A stretch of 16,094 nt of DNA from an uncultured Roseburia sp. Lineage in GTDB: Bacteria > Bacillota > Clostridia > Lachnospirales > Lachnospiraceae. Position 1 is the stretch's first letter, and every line of letters begins with the position of its first letter. Both the position numbers and the translations under genes were made by a program. Where the stretch lies: NCBI GenBank assembly GCA_934317215.1, contig CAKREH010000048.1:1-16094 (forward strand), in the 5' to 3' direction. This document shows positions 7,276 to 14,735 of the stretch, piece by piece. The notes below the pieces were generated by a model. The model searched no databases. It worked only from the letters and a program-made list of their open reading frames with translations, and was not told where the DNA came from.

Positions 7276-8541
7276 ATGCAGACAACCATCATCTACATCA
7301 CCGGTGTCTACGACACACTCGACTTATTCACCCAGGAACTGAAAAATGCCTTTGAATCCATGGGATATGTTTCCTTTACCTATGATGCCCGTCTCGAAGA
7401 GGTGAGCAAGCAGGCGTTGATCGAATGTATCGAAGATGGTACAAAAAGGGGACAGAGGTTTTTCTGTGTGACGTTTAATAACCTGGGATATAATCTGTCA
7501 CTTCCGGCAGGCATGACCGGAACAGGGATGCTTTTGAGACAGGATATTTTTCAAGGCATTGGAGAATCAAAAGGGGCAAATTCTGTGAAAAAAGAGACAA
7601 ACCTCTGGGAAACTTATGAAATTCCTTACATCAATATCCTGATGGACCATCCGTTTCACTATGAAAGACCACTGCAGAATGCACCTGCAACATCCATTGT
7701 GCTATGTACGGATCGTAATCATGTCCGGTATATCCGCAGATATTTTAAAAATATCCGGTATACGGATTTTCTGCCACATGCCGGGGTGGAACTTGGCAGC
7801 AGACATAAACCGCTTGCGGATCGTGGAATCGATATTTTATACGCGGGGGCATTGCCAATCTACACGGTGGCGAAGATGATTCCGGATCTGTCATCCATCC
7901 CGGAAGTGGACGGAGAGGAGATGGCACAGGCGGTATTGTCAGAACTGGTGCATCATCCGGACCGCACGACGGAGGATGTGATCGAAGAATATTTAAAATA
8001 TAAGCGGAACGACATAACGGAGGAGCGCATTCATGAGATCATTGTGCAGATGCGTTTCATTGATTCCTATGCGACATCATTTTTCCGCGAACAGGCAGTC
8101 CGCATACTGGTGGAAAACGGAATCCGTGTGACAGCATACGGGACAGGCTGGGATCAGTGTGAATGGAGTGACAATCCGTACCTGGTTTACGGTGGAAAAG
8201 TACTTGCACCGGAGATTCTGCCTTTGATGAACGACAGTAAGATCGTCTTAAATACAATGACCTGGTTCAAAGCCGGAGCACATGACCGTATTTTTAACGG
8301 AATGCTTGCCGGAGCAGCAGTGGTGACGGACGATTCCACCTATCTGCGCAGAGAATTTACGGATGGAAAAGAACTTGTCATGTTTTCAAGAAATGAGATC
8401 CGGACTTTGCCAGACCGTGTATTTGACCTGTTTGGCCACATGCAGTCCACACAAAAAATGGCAGACTGTGGATATCAGGCAGTAAAAGAACATCATACGT
8501 GGAAAAGCAGAGCGGAGTGGATCCGGGAAGCCTGGATGTGA
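7276..8541 (+). CDS. CgeB-like glycosyltransferase (GT-B, Glyco_trans_1_2 type)
   Basis: ATG 7276 is chosen because AGGAG ends 6 nt before it; an in-frame ATG at 7243 has no site. The product has 421 aa. The N-terminal half is variable, with a YINILMDHPFHYERPL segment typical of DUF3880/CgeB-like proteins. The C-terminal half carries the GT-B acceptor region: an RILVENGIRVTAYGTGWD strand, then LNTMTWFKAGAHDRIFNGMLAGAAVVTDD, and a closing VKEHHTW helix. This pattern is shared by the second glycosyltransferase at 8636. It starts 42 nt after the protease flagellin and is probably co-transcribed. The likely role is adding or extending a glycan on flagellin in the cytoplasm before export. The donor and sugar cannot be read from the sequence. 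Confidence 0.8.
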   Translation: MQTTIIYITGVYDTLDLFTQELKNAFESMGYVSFTYDARLEEVSKQALIECIEDGTKRGQRFFCVTFNNLGYNLSLPAGMTGTGMLLRQDIFQGIGESKGANSVKKETNLWETYEIPYINILMDHPFHYERPLQNAPATSIVLCTDRNHVRYIRRYFKNIRYTDFLPHAGVELGSRHKPLADRGIDILYAGALPIYTVAKMIPDLSSIPEVDGEEMAQAVLSELVHHPDRTTEDVIEEYLKYKRNDITEERIHEIIVQMRFIDSYATSFFREQAVRILVENGIRVTAYGTGWDQCEWSDNPYLVYGGKVLAPEILPLMNDSKIVLNTMTWFKAGAHDRIFNGMLAGAAVVTDDSTYLRREFTDGKELVMFSRNEIRTLPDRVFDLFGHMQSTQKMADCGYQAVKEHHTWKSRAEWIREAWM

Positions 8542-8635
8542 AACATTTGAGTGAATTAAATGGTCTGAAAAGCCAGATTAAAATTTGGAAATATCGTTGC
8601 GATCATACAAAAGTTATTTAGAAGGCAGGATTCAT

Positions 8636-9805
8636 ATGCAGATATTAATGTATCGCTGGAAAGCTTATAATTACAGAGACATAGAGCAGACTTTTTTATT
8701 ACTGGGGCATACGGTGGATAATGTCGAACAGCATCTTGGCAATTATGATATCGATCCGGAATTTGAAAAAATCATTGAAAACAAACTGCGGGAAACGCAC
8801 TATGATATGGTATTTACGGTCAATTATTTTGCACTGATCTCGAATGTCTGCCAGAAAATGGGGATAAAATATGTATCCTGGAGCTGTGACAATCCGCTGA
8901 TCAGCATGTATCATGAGTCTATTTTTCATCCGTGTAATTATATATTTACCTTTGATAAGACAAACTATCTGGAATTCCGGGAGATGGGAGTGGAACATAT
9001 CTGGTATCTGCCACTTGCCGTGGATACGGACCGGATGGATACGGTAATTGCAAATTCACCGGAAATACAGAAATATAAAGGAGACATTGCGTTTGTCGGA
9101 AGCCTTTATGAACGGAACTCTTATGATAAGATAAAAAGCAGGCTGCCGGAATACCTGCGCGGATATTTTGATGCTGTGATCGAGGCACAGTTAAACATCA
9201 GTGGAGCGAATATTGTGGAACCGATGCTGACTACAGACATTTTAGAAAAACTGCAGGAATATTTTGAACTGGAAAAATCAGAGGGGTCTTTTTCGGATCT
9301 GGGACTGATCTTTCAGACAACCGTGCTTGGGTTTAAAATTGCGGAGGTGGAACGCAGGCGCGCGCTGATCGAGTTGTCGAAGCATTATCATGTCAATGTA
9401 TACAGTAACAGTGATGTCAGTGACCTGTTGCGGATCCAGTACTGCGGATCAGTTGATTACTGGAGTGAGCTGCCACAGGTTTTCCGTATGTCAAAGATCA
9501 ATCTGAACTTTACGATCCCAAATATTAAAAGCGGTATTCCGCTCCGCGTATGGGATGTCCTTGGGGCAGGCGGTTTTCTGATGACCAATTATCAGGCGGA
9601 GATACCATATTATTTTACAGAGGGGGAAGACCTGATATGCTTTGACGGAATCGATGATCTCTGCGAAAAGGCGGGATATTATCTGAGTCACGAAGATGAG
9701 CGTCTTGCGATTGCAGAAAACGGTTATCGTAAAGTAAAAGAGCATCATAATTATATAGAAAGAATAAATACAATGCTGGAAATTATAGAAAAAAACAGTT
9801 TCTGA
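8636..9805 (+). CDS. DUF3880/CgeB-like glycosyltransferase (GT-B)
   Basis: ATG 8636 follows AGAAGGCAGGA; an in-frame ATG 51 nt upstream lacks a site. The product has 389 aa. The N-terminal domain reads MQILMYRWKAYNYRDIEQTF and then VFTVNYFALISNVC, and YVSWSCDNPLISMY, which is characteristic of DUF3880. HIWYLPLAVD and IAFVGSLYERN follow. The C-terminal Glyco_trans_1_2-like part begins at about 297 with SGIPLRVWDVLGAGGFLMTN and ends YRKVKEHHNYIERI. It lies 94 nt downstream of a related gene of the same class (similar ending VKEHH), so the pair probably arose by old duplication and acts in one glycan pathway. The context suggests flagellin glycosylation (inference). Its 3' end meets a converging FliD-like gene. 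Confidence 0.85.
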   Translation: MQILMYRWKAYNYRDIEQTFLLLGHTVDNVEQHLGNYDIDPEFEKIIENKLRETHYDMVFTVNYFALISNVCQKMGIKYVSWSCDNPLISMYHESIFHPCNYIFTFDKTNYLEFREMGVEHIWYLPLAVDTDRMDTVIANSPEIQKYKGDIAFVGSLYERNSYDKIKSRLPEYLRGYFDAVIEAQLNISGANIVEPMLTTDILEKLQEYFELEKSEGSFSDLGLIFQTTVLGFKIAEVERRRALIELSKHYHVNVYSNSDVSDLLRIQYCGSVDYWSELPQVFRMSKINLNFTIPNIKSGIPLRVWDVLGAGGFLMTNYQAEIPYYFTEGEDLICFDGIDDLCEKAGYYLSHEDERLAIAENGYRKVKEHHNYIERINTMLEIIEKNSF

Positions 9806-9808
9806 AAA

Positions 9809-9843
9809 AAAGGACACTACAGAGAAATCTGCAGGTGTCCTTT
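9809..9843. terminator. Terminator between converging glycosyltransferase and FliD-like genes
   Basis: AAAGGACAC (9809-9817) pairs with GTGTCCTTT (9835-9843), with a 17-nt loop. On the minus strand a long T run follows, directly behind the FliD-like stop codon, giving a strong terminator there. On the plus strand the T run is short, so it is weaker for the glycosyltransferase. Confidence 0.85.
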
Positions 9844-11142
9844 CTAACAATATCTGTCTAACATCATTCCGGAATAAACGGAGGTCAGGTAAGGGCAGGA
9901 AAAATTCTTATGACCTGGTTTTTTGTAAGTGATCATCGTTTTGCTTGCATAATTTAACGGGTCAACAGAGACGTTTCCTGCGGTCGCTCCGAGATCGTTT
10001 TTAAACTTATTTAATGTTGCAAAACATTCTTTTGCATCCGAGGAAATGACTGCATCTGTCAGAAGATGTGTATCGACCTTGATGGCACCATCATCTGAAA
10101 GTTTTAATCCATACGACTCAAATTCATTGTAATAAGGTTTTACCACCTGTGTAAAATCGCGCCGCAGTTTATCTGCTTCCTGTGTGCCGTCATAGCGATA
10201 GCTTAACTGGATCAGATTGTTGTATACATTTACCAGAGACTGGACATTGTCTACAATGGATTCAGCTGTTGTTTTAAAGCCGATCTGTACAGGTTTTGCC
10301 TGGGAGCCTGGTTTGTTCAGTGTCAGTTCAAAAGCATTGTTGACAGTAAAAGTATTTGACAGAGATGCATGCTCCGTACCATTTAATAAGAAAGAAGAAT
10401 TACTTGCTGTCTGGGCAACACAATCAATACCGAGTGTCTGCATTGCTTTTGCGGATGCATGATCGGAACCCGGGGTAACATCAAACAGATAGGACTGACC
10501 GTCTGCAAGACCGGTCTGGTCTGAGGTCAGGCGCAGGGCAATCTTGTTATTTGCATTTTTGGCAAGATCGGCATGAATCCCGACGCCTGAAGAATTGACC
10601 AGGCGTGCAAGCTTTTCAAGAATATGCTGGTTGTCATCATTTCTGCTTACGGTATACTGAAACTCATATGAGCTTAAATCAGTTGATATATCGAATGTGT
10701 AAGTACCTGCTTTGAAATCGCATTCATCAGGGTAAAGAAACTTTCCGACATTGATCTGTGGGGCTGCAAGCTGTTTTACCTCCACATCAAAATGCAAAGA
10801 ATTATCGAGACTCTGATCCTCCCCAATGTAGGTGACATTGACAGAAGATTCGTCGGAAGACTTTGCAACTTTTTTGTTGAATACATTTTCAATCCCCTCG
10901 TCGTTGTCAGAAAGGGCCGCAATCACATTCTGGATCGAACGGGTATGTTCTTTCAGGTCAATCGCAAATTTTTTCACATCCGTGGAATCTGGAATTTTAT
11001 ACAGAGGAGTATCTTTATTTGTTTTTACAATCTGATTATAGACAGCACGAAGCTGACTCTTCTTATGGGTATCATAACGCGATACCTTCGAAGTGCCATA
11101 AGTGCTTAAATAATAGTGATAGGCACTGTCAATAGCAGCCAA
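9844..11142 (-). CDS. Short FliD-like flagellar cap/hook-associated protein
   Basis: The predicted start is TTG 11142-11140, because a strong AGGAGG (about 11151-11156) precedes it by 8 nt and the ATG at 11178 has none. That gives 432 aa beginning M-AAIDSAYHYYLSTYG. The helical N-terminus (about 1-80) resembles the coiled D0 ends of axial flagellar proteins. The C-terminal half has a FliD_C-like segment: PVQIGFKTTAESIVDNVQSL, VNVYNNLIQLSYRY, and YGLKLSDDGAIKVDTHLL. FliD is the filament cap that folds in exported flagellin. This protein is shorter than most FliD and lacks the classic FliD N-terminal signature as far as I can see, so it may be a second cap or an accessory hook-associated protein. 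It faces the glycosyltransferase pair and has its own leader. Confidence 0.7.
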   Translation of the reverse strand: MAAIDSAYHYYLSTYGTSKVSRYDTHKKSQLRAVYNQIVKTNKDTPLYKIPDSTDVKKFAIDLKEHTRSIQNVIAALSDNDEGIENVFNKKVAKSSDESSVNVTYIGEDQSLDNSLHFDVEVKQLAAPQINVGKFLYPDECDFKAGTYTFDISTDLSSYEFQYTVSRNDDNQHILEKLARLVNSSGVGIHADLAKNANNKIALRLTSDQTGLADGQSYLFDVTPGSDHASAKAMQTLGIDCVAQTASNSSFLLNGTEHASLSNTFTVNNAFELTLNKPGSQAKPVQIGFKTTAESIVDNVQSLVNVYNNLIQLSYRYDGTQEADKLRRDFTQVVKPYYNEFESYGLKLSDDGAIKVDTHLLTDAVISSDAKECFATLNKFKNDLGATAGNVSVDPLNYASKTMITYKKPGHKNFSCPYLTSVYSGMMLDRYC

Positions 11143-11175
11143 GAAAACCCCTCCTTTCTTCCATGAAATGTATAA

Positions 11176-11224
11176 CATTTATCAGGTTATAGGACAGCAT
11201 CCTTGCCGCCTGGCATGATAAATG
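11176..11224 (-). promoter_or_regulatory. Candidate structured 5' leader (three-way junction) of the FliD-like gene
   Basis: On the minus strand, CATTTATCA (11224-11216) pairs perfectly with TGATAAATG (11184-11176). Inside sit two small hairpins, TGCC-AGGC-GGCA and AGGA-TGCTG-TCCT, then ATAACC. The element ends about 20 nt before the ribosome binding site. It matches no riboswitch I know; AAGGATG within it resembles a CsrA site. Confidence 0.4.
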
Positions 11225-11286
11225 TGGGGATTTTAATATAATTTTAAAGATTCTTTAGTTATATTTCGGATCAACTATATAAATAT

Positions 11287-11315
11287 ATTATAGCATTTGT
11301 GAAAAAATGTGAAAA
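11287..11315 (-). promoter_or_regulatory. Possible sigma-A promoter of the FliD-like gene
   Basis: On the minus strand, TTTTCA (11315-11310), 17 nt, then a perfect TATAAT (11292-11287). The region is A/T-rich, so chance matches are likely. It would give a leader of about 140 nt holding the candidate junction structure. No sigma-28 site is seen. Between this site and the rpmG promoter the 360-nt gap (11143-11502) has no gene. Confidence 0.4.
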
Positions 11316-11344
11316 TAGGAAAAAATAATCAAAATAAAAAAAGA

Positions 11345-11373
11345 TTGACGGAAACAGGTGGATATGATATAGT
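11345..11373 (+). promoter_or_regulatory. Sigma-A promoter of the rpmG-secE-nusG genes
   Basis: TTGACG (11345-11350), 17-nt spacer, TATAGT (11368-11373). It lies about 130 nt before rpmG. The leader holds a long A/T stem (TTTTTTAAGGA at 11410-11420 with TCCTTAAAAAA at 11431-11441) and a small GTCTC/GAGAC hairpin at 11443-11458. Confidence 0.75.
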
Positions 11374-11502
11374 AGACAGGCGATGGAAGTAGGTCTTTTT
11401 TTTATGCCTTTTTTTAAGGACTGTCGCTGATCCTTAAAAAACGTCTCACTACGGAGACCGGGGCAGAAAAAAGCACAAAGAATTTTAATGGAGGTGGAAG
11501 TT

Positions 11503-11652
11503 GTGCGCACAAAAATAACATTGGCATGTACGGAATGCAAAAACCGTAACTACAACATGACAAAAGACAAAAAAGCTCATCCTGACAGGATGGAAACCAA
11601 AAAGTATTGCAGATTCTGCAAGACCCATACGTTACACAAAGAAACCAAATAA
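11503..11652 (+). CDS. rpmG: 50S ribosomal protein L33
   Basis: GTG start, with GGAGGTGG 6-7 nt upstream. The 49-aa product MRTKITLACTECKNRNY, then TKKYCRFCKTHTLHKETK, has the two Cys pairs (CTEC, CRFC) of the zinc-binding form of L33. It is a small subunit of the large ribosomal subunit near the E site. It precedes secE by 26 nt, as in many Firmicutes. It is short and starts with GTG, so it is easily missed. Confidence 0.96.
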   Translation: MRTKITLACTECKNRNYNMTKDKKAHPDRMETKKYCRFCKTHTLHKETK

Positions 11653-11678
11653 GACGCGCGTGGCAAAGGAGTGAAAAA

Positions 11679-11894
11679 ATGGGAGAAACCGAGAAGTTAG
11701 ACAAAGCTCCAAAAGAGAGCTGGTTTACCGGTCTTTCGGCTGAATTCAAAAAGATTATTTGGCCGGAGAAACAATCACTTGTAAGACAGACCACAGCGGT
11801 TATTGCTGTATCCGTTGTATTAGGTCTTATCATCGCGCTTTTGGATTTCGCAATTCAGTATGGCGTTGATTTCCTTGTTGGTTTTAATTTTTAA
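11679..11894 (+). CDS. secE: Preprotein translocase subunit SecE
   Basis: ATG 11679 with AAAGGAG ending 7 nt before. The product has 71 aa: a hydrophilic amphipathic N-terminus with the SecE signature FKKIIWPEKQSLVRQT, then one membrane span (about residues 42-66, IAVSVVLGLIIALLDFAI). This is the short Gram-positive form with a single span. SecE clamps SecY in the Sec channel in the cytoplasmic membrane. It sits between rpmG and nusG with 17 nt to nusG, the standard arrangement. Confidence 0.97.
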   Translation: MGETEKLDKAPKESWFTGLSAEFKKIIWPEKQSLVRQTTAVIAVSVVLGLIIALLDFAIQYGVDFLVGFNF

Positions 11895-11911
11895 TGGAGG
11901 CAGAGTGATTT

Positions 11912-12430
11912 ATGGCAGAGACACACTGGTATGTTGTTCATACCTACTCAGGATATGAGAATAAGGTAAAAGCGAACATTGACAAGACAATTGAAAACAG
12001 ACATCTGGAAGATCAGATCTTAGAGGTCCGCGTTCCGATGCAGGATGTTGTCGAAATGAAAAATGGCGCAAAAAAATCCGTATCAAAGAAAATGTTTCCG
12101 GGATACGTTCTTATCAATATGGTTATGAATGACGACACATGGTATGTTGTCAGAAATACCCGTGGTGTTACCGGATTTGTTGGTCCGGGAAGCAAGCCGG
12201 TTCCGCTTACCGATATGGAAATGAAACCTTTGGGAATCAAAAAAGAAAACATTGAAGTTGACTTTACAGAGGGAGACACCGTTGTGGTTACCGGAGGTGT
12301 CTGGAAAGATACCATCGGAGTGATCCAGGCGATGAATCACGGAAAGCAGAGCGTAACGATCAATGTTGAACTGTTCGGCCGCGAAACGCCGGTAGAAATA
12401 AGTTTCGCAGATGTAAAACTTAACAATTAA
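11912..12430 (+). CDS. nusG: Transcription termination/antitermination factor NusG
   Basis: 172 aa of normal length. The N-terminal NGN domain starts WYVVHTYSGYENKVKANI and contains FPGYVLINMVMND and TRGVTGFVGPGSKPVPL. The C-terminal KOW domain reads FTEGDTVVVTGGVWKDTIGV. NusG binds RNA polymerase and couples elongation to Rho or to S10 and the ribosome. GGAGG lies 11 nt before the ATG. Two hairpins occupy the gap to rplK: GCACAGA/TCTGTGC at 12432-12451 and one at 12453-12472. Neither has a T run, so read-through into rplK is likely. Confidence 0.98.
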   Translation: MAETHWYVVHTYSGYENKVKANIDKTIENRHLEDQILEVRVPMQDVVEMKNGAKKSVSKKMFPGYVLINMVMNDDTWYVVRNTRGVTGFVGPGSKPVPLTDMEMKPLGIKKENIEVDFTEGDTVVVTGGVWKDTIGVIQAMNHGKQSVTINVELFGRETPVEISFADVKLNN

Positions 12431-12500
12431 AGCACAGACCAGGATCTGTGCGCAGGTATGAGATCATGCCTGAAACATTGGATTAAGGAGGCAATTCCAA

Positions 12501-12926
12501 ATGGCAAAGAAAGTAGAAGGATATATCAAATTGCAGATTCCTGCTGGCAAGGCTACACCTGCTCCTCCAGTTGGACCTGCTCTTGGACAGCATGGCGTTA
12601 ACATCGTTGAATTTACAAAACAGTTCAACGCAAGAACCGCTGATCAGGGAGATCTTATCATCCCTGTAGTTATTACAGTATACGCAGACAGAAGCTTCAG
12701 CTTCGTCACAAAGACACCGCCTGCTCCTGTATTAATCAAGAAAGCCTGCAACATTAAATCTGGTTCTGCAACACCGAACAAGACAAAGGTTGCTACACTT
12801 TCCAAAGCAAAATTACAGGAAATCGCAGAATTAAAAATGCCTGACTTAAATGCAGCATCTTTAGAGGCAGCTATGAGCATGATCGCTGGTACTGCAAGAA
12901 GTATGGGTGTTACAGTGGAAGAATAG
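12501..12926 (+). CDS. rplK: 50S ribosomal protein L11
   Basis: 141 aa, full length. The N-terminal KLQIPAGKATPAPPVGPALGQHGVNI is the diagnostic L11 sequence, and the C-terminal rRNA-binding domain holds GSATPNKTKVATLSK and GTARSMGVTVEE. It binds the GTPase-associated centre of 23S rRNA and is needed for stringent factor response. AAGGAGG precedes the ATG by about 9 nt. It is followed by a 139-nt structured gap before rplA. Confidence 0.98.
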   Translation: MAKKVEGYIKLQIPAGKATPAPPVGPALGQHGVNIVEFTKQFNARTADQGDLIIPVVITVYADRSFSFVTKTPPAPVLIKKACNIKSGSATPNKTKVATLSKAKLQEIAELKMPDLNAASLEAAMSMIAGTARSMGVTVEE

Positions 12927-13050
12927 AATTTGCAAAAACAGCAAATTCATTGGAAGAATGCAAGAACGGCATTCTTCTGAGAAATTCTGCAAAAATTAAC
13001 GATATTTATTAACGATTATGTGGGAGGGCCCTCTCCCGATAATACCACCA
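12926..13050 (+). promoter_or_regulatory. Structured rplK-rplA spacer with possible L1 autoregulatory site
   Basis: Three tandem hairpins are visible: GAATTTGC/GCAAATTC (12926-12948), a 10-bp stem at 12952-12961 with 12969-12978, and a G/C-rich palindrome GAGGGCCCTC (13024-13033). The palindrome can sit inside a GTGG (13020-13023)/CCAC (13045-13048) stem with an unpaired 3' strand. A helix-asymmetric loop-helix before rplA is the known shape of L1 mRNA sites. Assignment is tentative. Confidence 0.35.
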
Positions 13051-13065
13051 GGAGGTTTTTTTAGA

Positions 13066-13761
13066 ATGAAAAGAGGAAAGAAATATCAGGAAGCTGTGAA
13101 AAGTTTTGATAAGGCTGCTCAGTACGATGTTGCTGAAGCAATCAGCCTGGTAAAGAAAAACGCAACAGCTAAATTTGATGAGACAATCGAACTTCACATC
13201 AGAACAGGTTGTGATGGACGTCATGCAGAGCAGCAGATCCGTGGCGCAGTTGTATTACCACACGGAACTGGTAAATCAGTTAAAGTTTTAGTATTCGCAA
13301 AAGGAACCAAGGTTGATGAAGCACAGGCAGCAGGCGCTGATTTCGTAGGCGGCGAGGAGCTGATCCCGAAGATTCAGAACGAGGGATGGTTAGACTTCGA
13401 TGTTGTTGTTGCTACACCGGACATGATGGGCGTTGTTGGACGTCTTGGACGTGTACTTGGACCGAAAGGTTTAATGCCAAACCCGAAGGCTGGAACAGTA
13501 ACTATGGATGTTACAAAAGCTGTTAACGACATCAAAGCTGGTAAGATTGAATACAGATTGGACAAAACAAACATTATCCACGTGCCAGTTGGAAAAGCTT
13601 CTTTTACAGAAGAACAGTTAAGCGACAACTTCCAGACCCTTATGGGTGCGATCAACAAAGCAAAACCTGCAAGCTTAAAAGGTCAGTATGTTAAGAGTGC
13701 AACTCTTGCATCTACAATGGGACCTGGTGTAAGATTAAACGTAGTTAAAATTACACAGTAA
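13066..13761 (+). CDS. rplA: 50S ribosomal protein L1
   Basis: The start ATG 13066 follows AGGAGG; an in-frame ATG 48 nt upstream lies inside the spacer structure and is rejected. The 231-aa product has normal length. It reads MKRGKKYQEAVKSF at the start, with VLPHGTGKSVKVLVFAKG, then RLGRVLGPKGLMPNPKAGTV (the L1 signature), and HVPVGKASFTEEQL. L1 forms the L1 stalk of the large subunit and represses its own mRNA in other bacteria. Confidence 0.98.
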   Translation: MKRGKKYQEAVKSFDKAAQYDVAEAISLVKKNATAKFDETIELHIRTGCDGRHAEQQIRGAVVLPHGTGKSVKVLVFAKGTKVDEAQAAGADFVGGEELIPKIQNEGWLDFDVVVATPDMMGVVGRLGRVLGPKGLMPNPKAGTVTMDVTKAVNDIKAGKIEYRLDKTNIIHVPVGKASFTEEQLSDNFQTLMGAINKAKPASLKGQYVKSATLASTMGPGVRLNVVKITQ

Positions 13762-13774
13762 AAGCAGAAAATTG

Positions 13775-13803
13775 TTGACAACCATAATATACAATGTTAT
13801 AAT
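13775..13803 (+). promoter_or_regulatory. Sigma-A promoter of rplJ-rplL
   Basis: Perfect TTGACA (13775-13780), 17-nt spacer, perfect TATAAT (13798-13803), starting 14 nt after the rplA stop. It opens the L10 leader. Confidence 0.9.
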
Positions 13804-13805
13804 GC

Positions 13806-13957
13806 ATATCGTTGAGCCGGTTTACCGGTACTCAGCGATTTGCATATATGCCGAAGACAGCAGGTGCCATATGGCGTAAACGTAAGACGACCTGCCGAGG
13901 GGATCTTTATCAAGATTTTTTTGACCGTATCTCTCTGTCTTTGCAGGGAGTTTTTTA
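13806..13957 (+). ncRNA. Ribosomal protein L10 leader (attenuator)
   Basis: The conserved L10-leader blocks GACAGCAGGTG (13856-13866) and CCTGCCGAGG (13891-13900) are both present. L10 bound to L7/L12 is known to attach to this fold and reduce rplJL expression. Behind them a Rho-independent hairpin CTCTCTG (13931-13937)/CAGGGAG (13944-13950) is followed by six Ts (13951-13956), which makes attenuation likely. The rest of the 322-nt gap (to 14083) holds further small hairpins, including CCGGCGGA/TCCGTCGG at 14037-14055, just before the rplJ ribosome binding site. Confidence 0.88.
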
Positions 13958-14083
13958 TTGCAGATTTTAATCTGAATAAAGCGGTTTTATATACCTCAAG
14001 TCTTTTATGCAGCAGCAGTGGGAAAATCACTGTGATCCGGCGGATTATCCGTCGGCAAAATAATAAAAGGAGGTGCACGATTC

Positions 14084-14647
14084 GTGGCAAAAGTAGAACT
14101 CAAACAGCCTATCGTACAGGAAATTTCTGAAAACATCAAAGATGCACAGTCGGTCGTAGTAGTTGACTACCGTGGACTTACCGTAGCAGAAGATACTCAG
14201 TTACGTAAAGCATTAAGAGAAGCTGGTGTTACTTACAAAGTATACAAAAATACTTTAGTAAGCCGTGCAGTAGAAGGTACTCAGTTCGAAAGCTTAAGAG
14301 ACGTTCTTGAAGGACCGAATGCTTTCGCTATCTCTACTGAGGATGCAACAGCTCCGGCAAGAGTTTTAGCTAAGTTCGCTAAAACAGCTCCTGCTCTTGA
14401 AATCAAAGCAGGTGTTGTTGAGGGTACTTATTATGATGAGGCAGGCATGAAGGCTGTCGCAGCAGTACCATCAAGAGAAGAACTTCTTTCCAAATTACTT
14501 GGAAGCTTACAGTCTCCGATTACCAACCTTGCTCGCGTTCTCAATCAGATCGCAGAAAAAGGCGGTGCGGCAGATGCAGCAGTAGAGGCTGCTCCGGCAG
14601 AAGAAACAGCAGCTGCAGAAGAACCAGCAGAAACACCGGCAGAGTAA
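14084..14647 (+). CDS. rplJ: 50S ribosomal protein L10
   Basis: GTG start with AAAAGGAGGTG about 8 nt upstream. The 187-aa product begins MAKVELKQPIVQEISE, contains VVVDYRGLTVAEDTQLRKALREAGVTYKVYKNTL (shown here as VVVDYRGLTVAEDTQLRK, the family signature), and ends in the helix NLARVLNQIAEKG that anchors L7/L12 dimers. An unusual acidic Ala/Glu tail (about residues 163-187) extends beyond the usual end, as in several Lachnospiraceae. L10 is the base of the ribosomal stalk and the autoregulator of this operon. Confidence 0.97.
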   Translation: MAKVELKQPIVQEISENIKDAQSVVVVDYRGLTVAEDTQLRKALREAGVTYKVYKNTLVSRAVEGTQFESLRDVLEGPNAFAISTEDATAPARVLAKFAKTAPALEIKAGVVEGTYYDEAGMKAVAAVPSREELLSKLLGSLQSPITNLARVLNQIAEKGGAADAAVEAAPAEETAAAEEPAETPAE

Positions 14648-14735
14648 TCTATCCGGCGGCTGGATGAAACAGTATATGGGCACGGCAGGAGAGACTGACC
14701 GGTGCGACAATAAATTATAATGGAGGAAAATTATA

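Noticed and set aside
11185..11224. c-di-GMP riboswitch before the FliD-like gene
   Set aside because: The conserved GEMM-I blocks and tetraloop-receptor features are absent; only a general three-way fold is seen.
11653..11678. tRNA-Trp between rpmG and secE, as in some Firmicutes
   Set aside because: The gap is only 26 nt, too short for a tRNA.
11414..11833. 139-aa minus-strand open frame across rpmG and secE
   Set aside because: It is antisense to two certain genes and its translation resembles no known protein.
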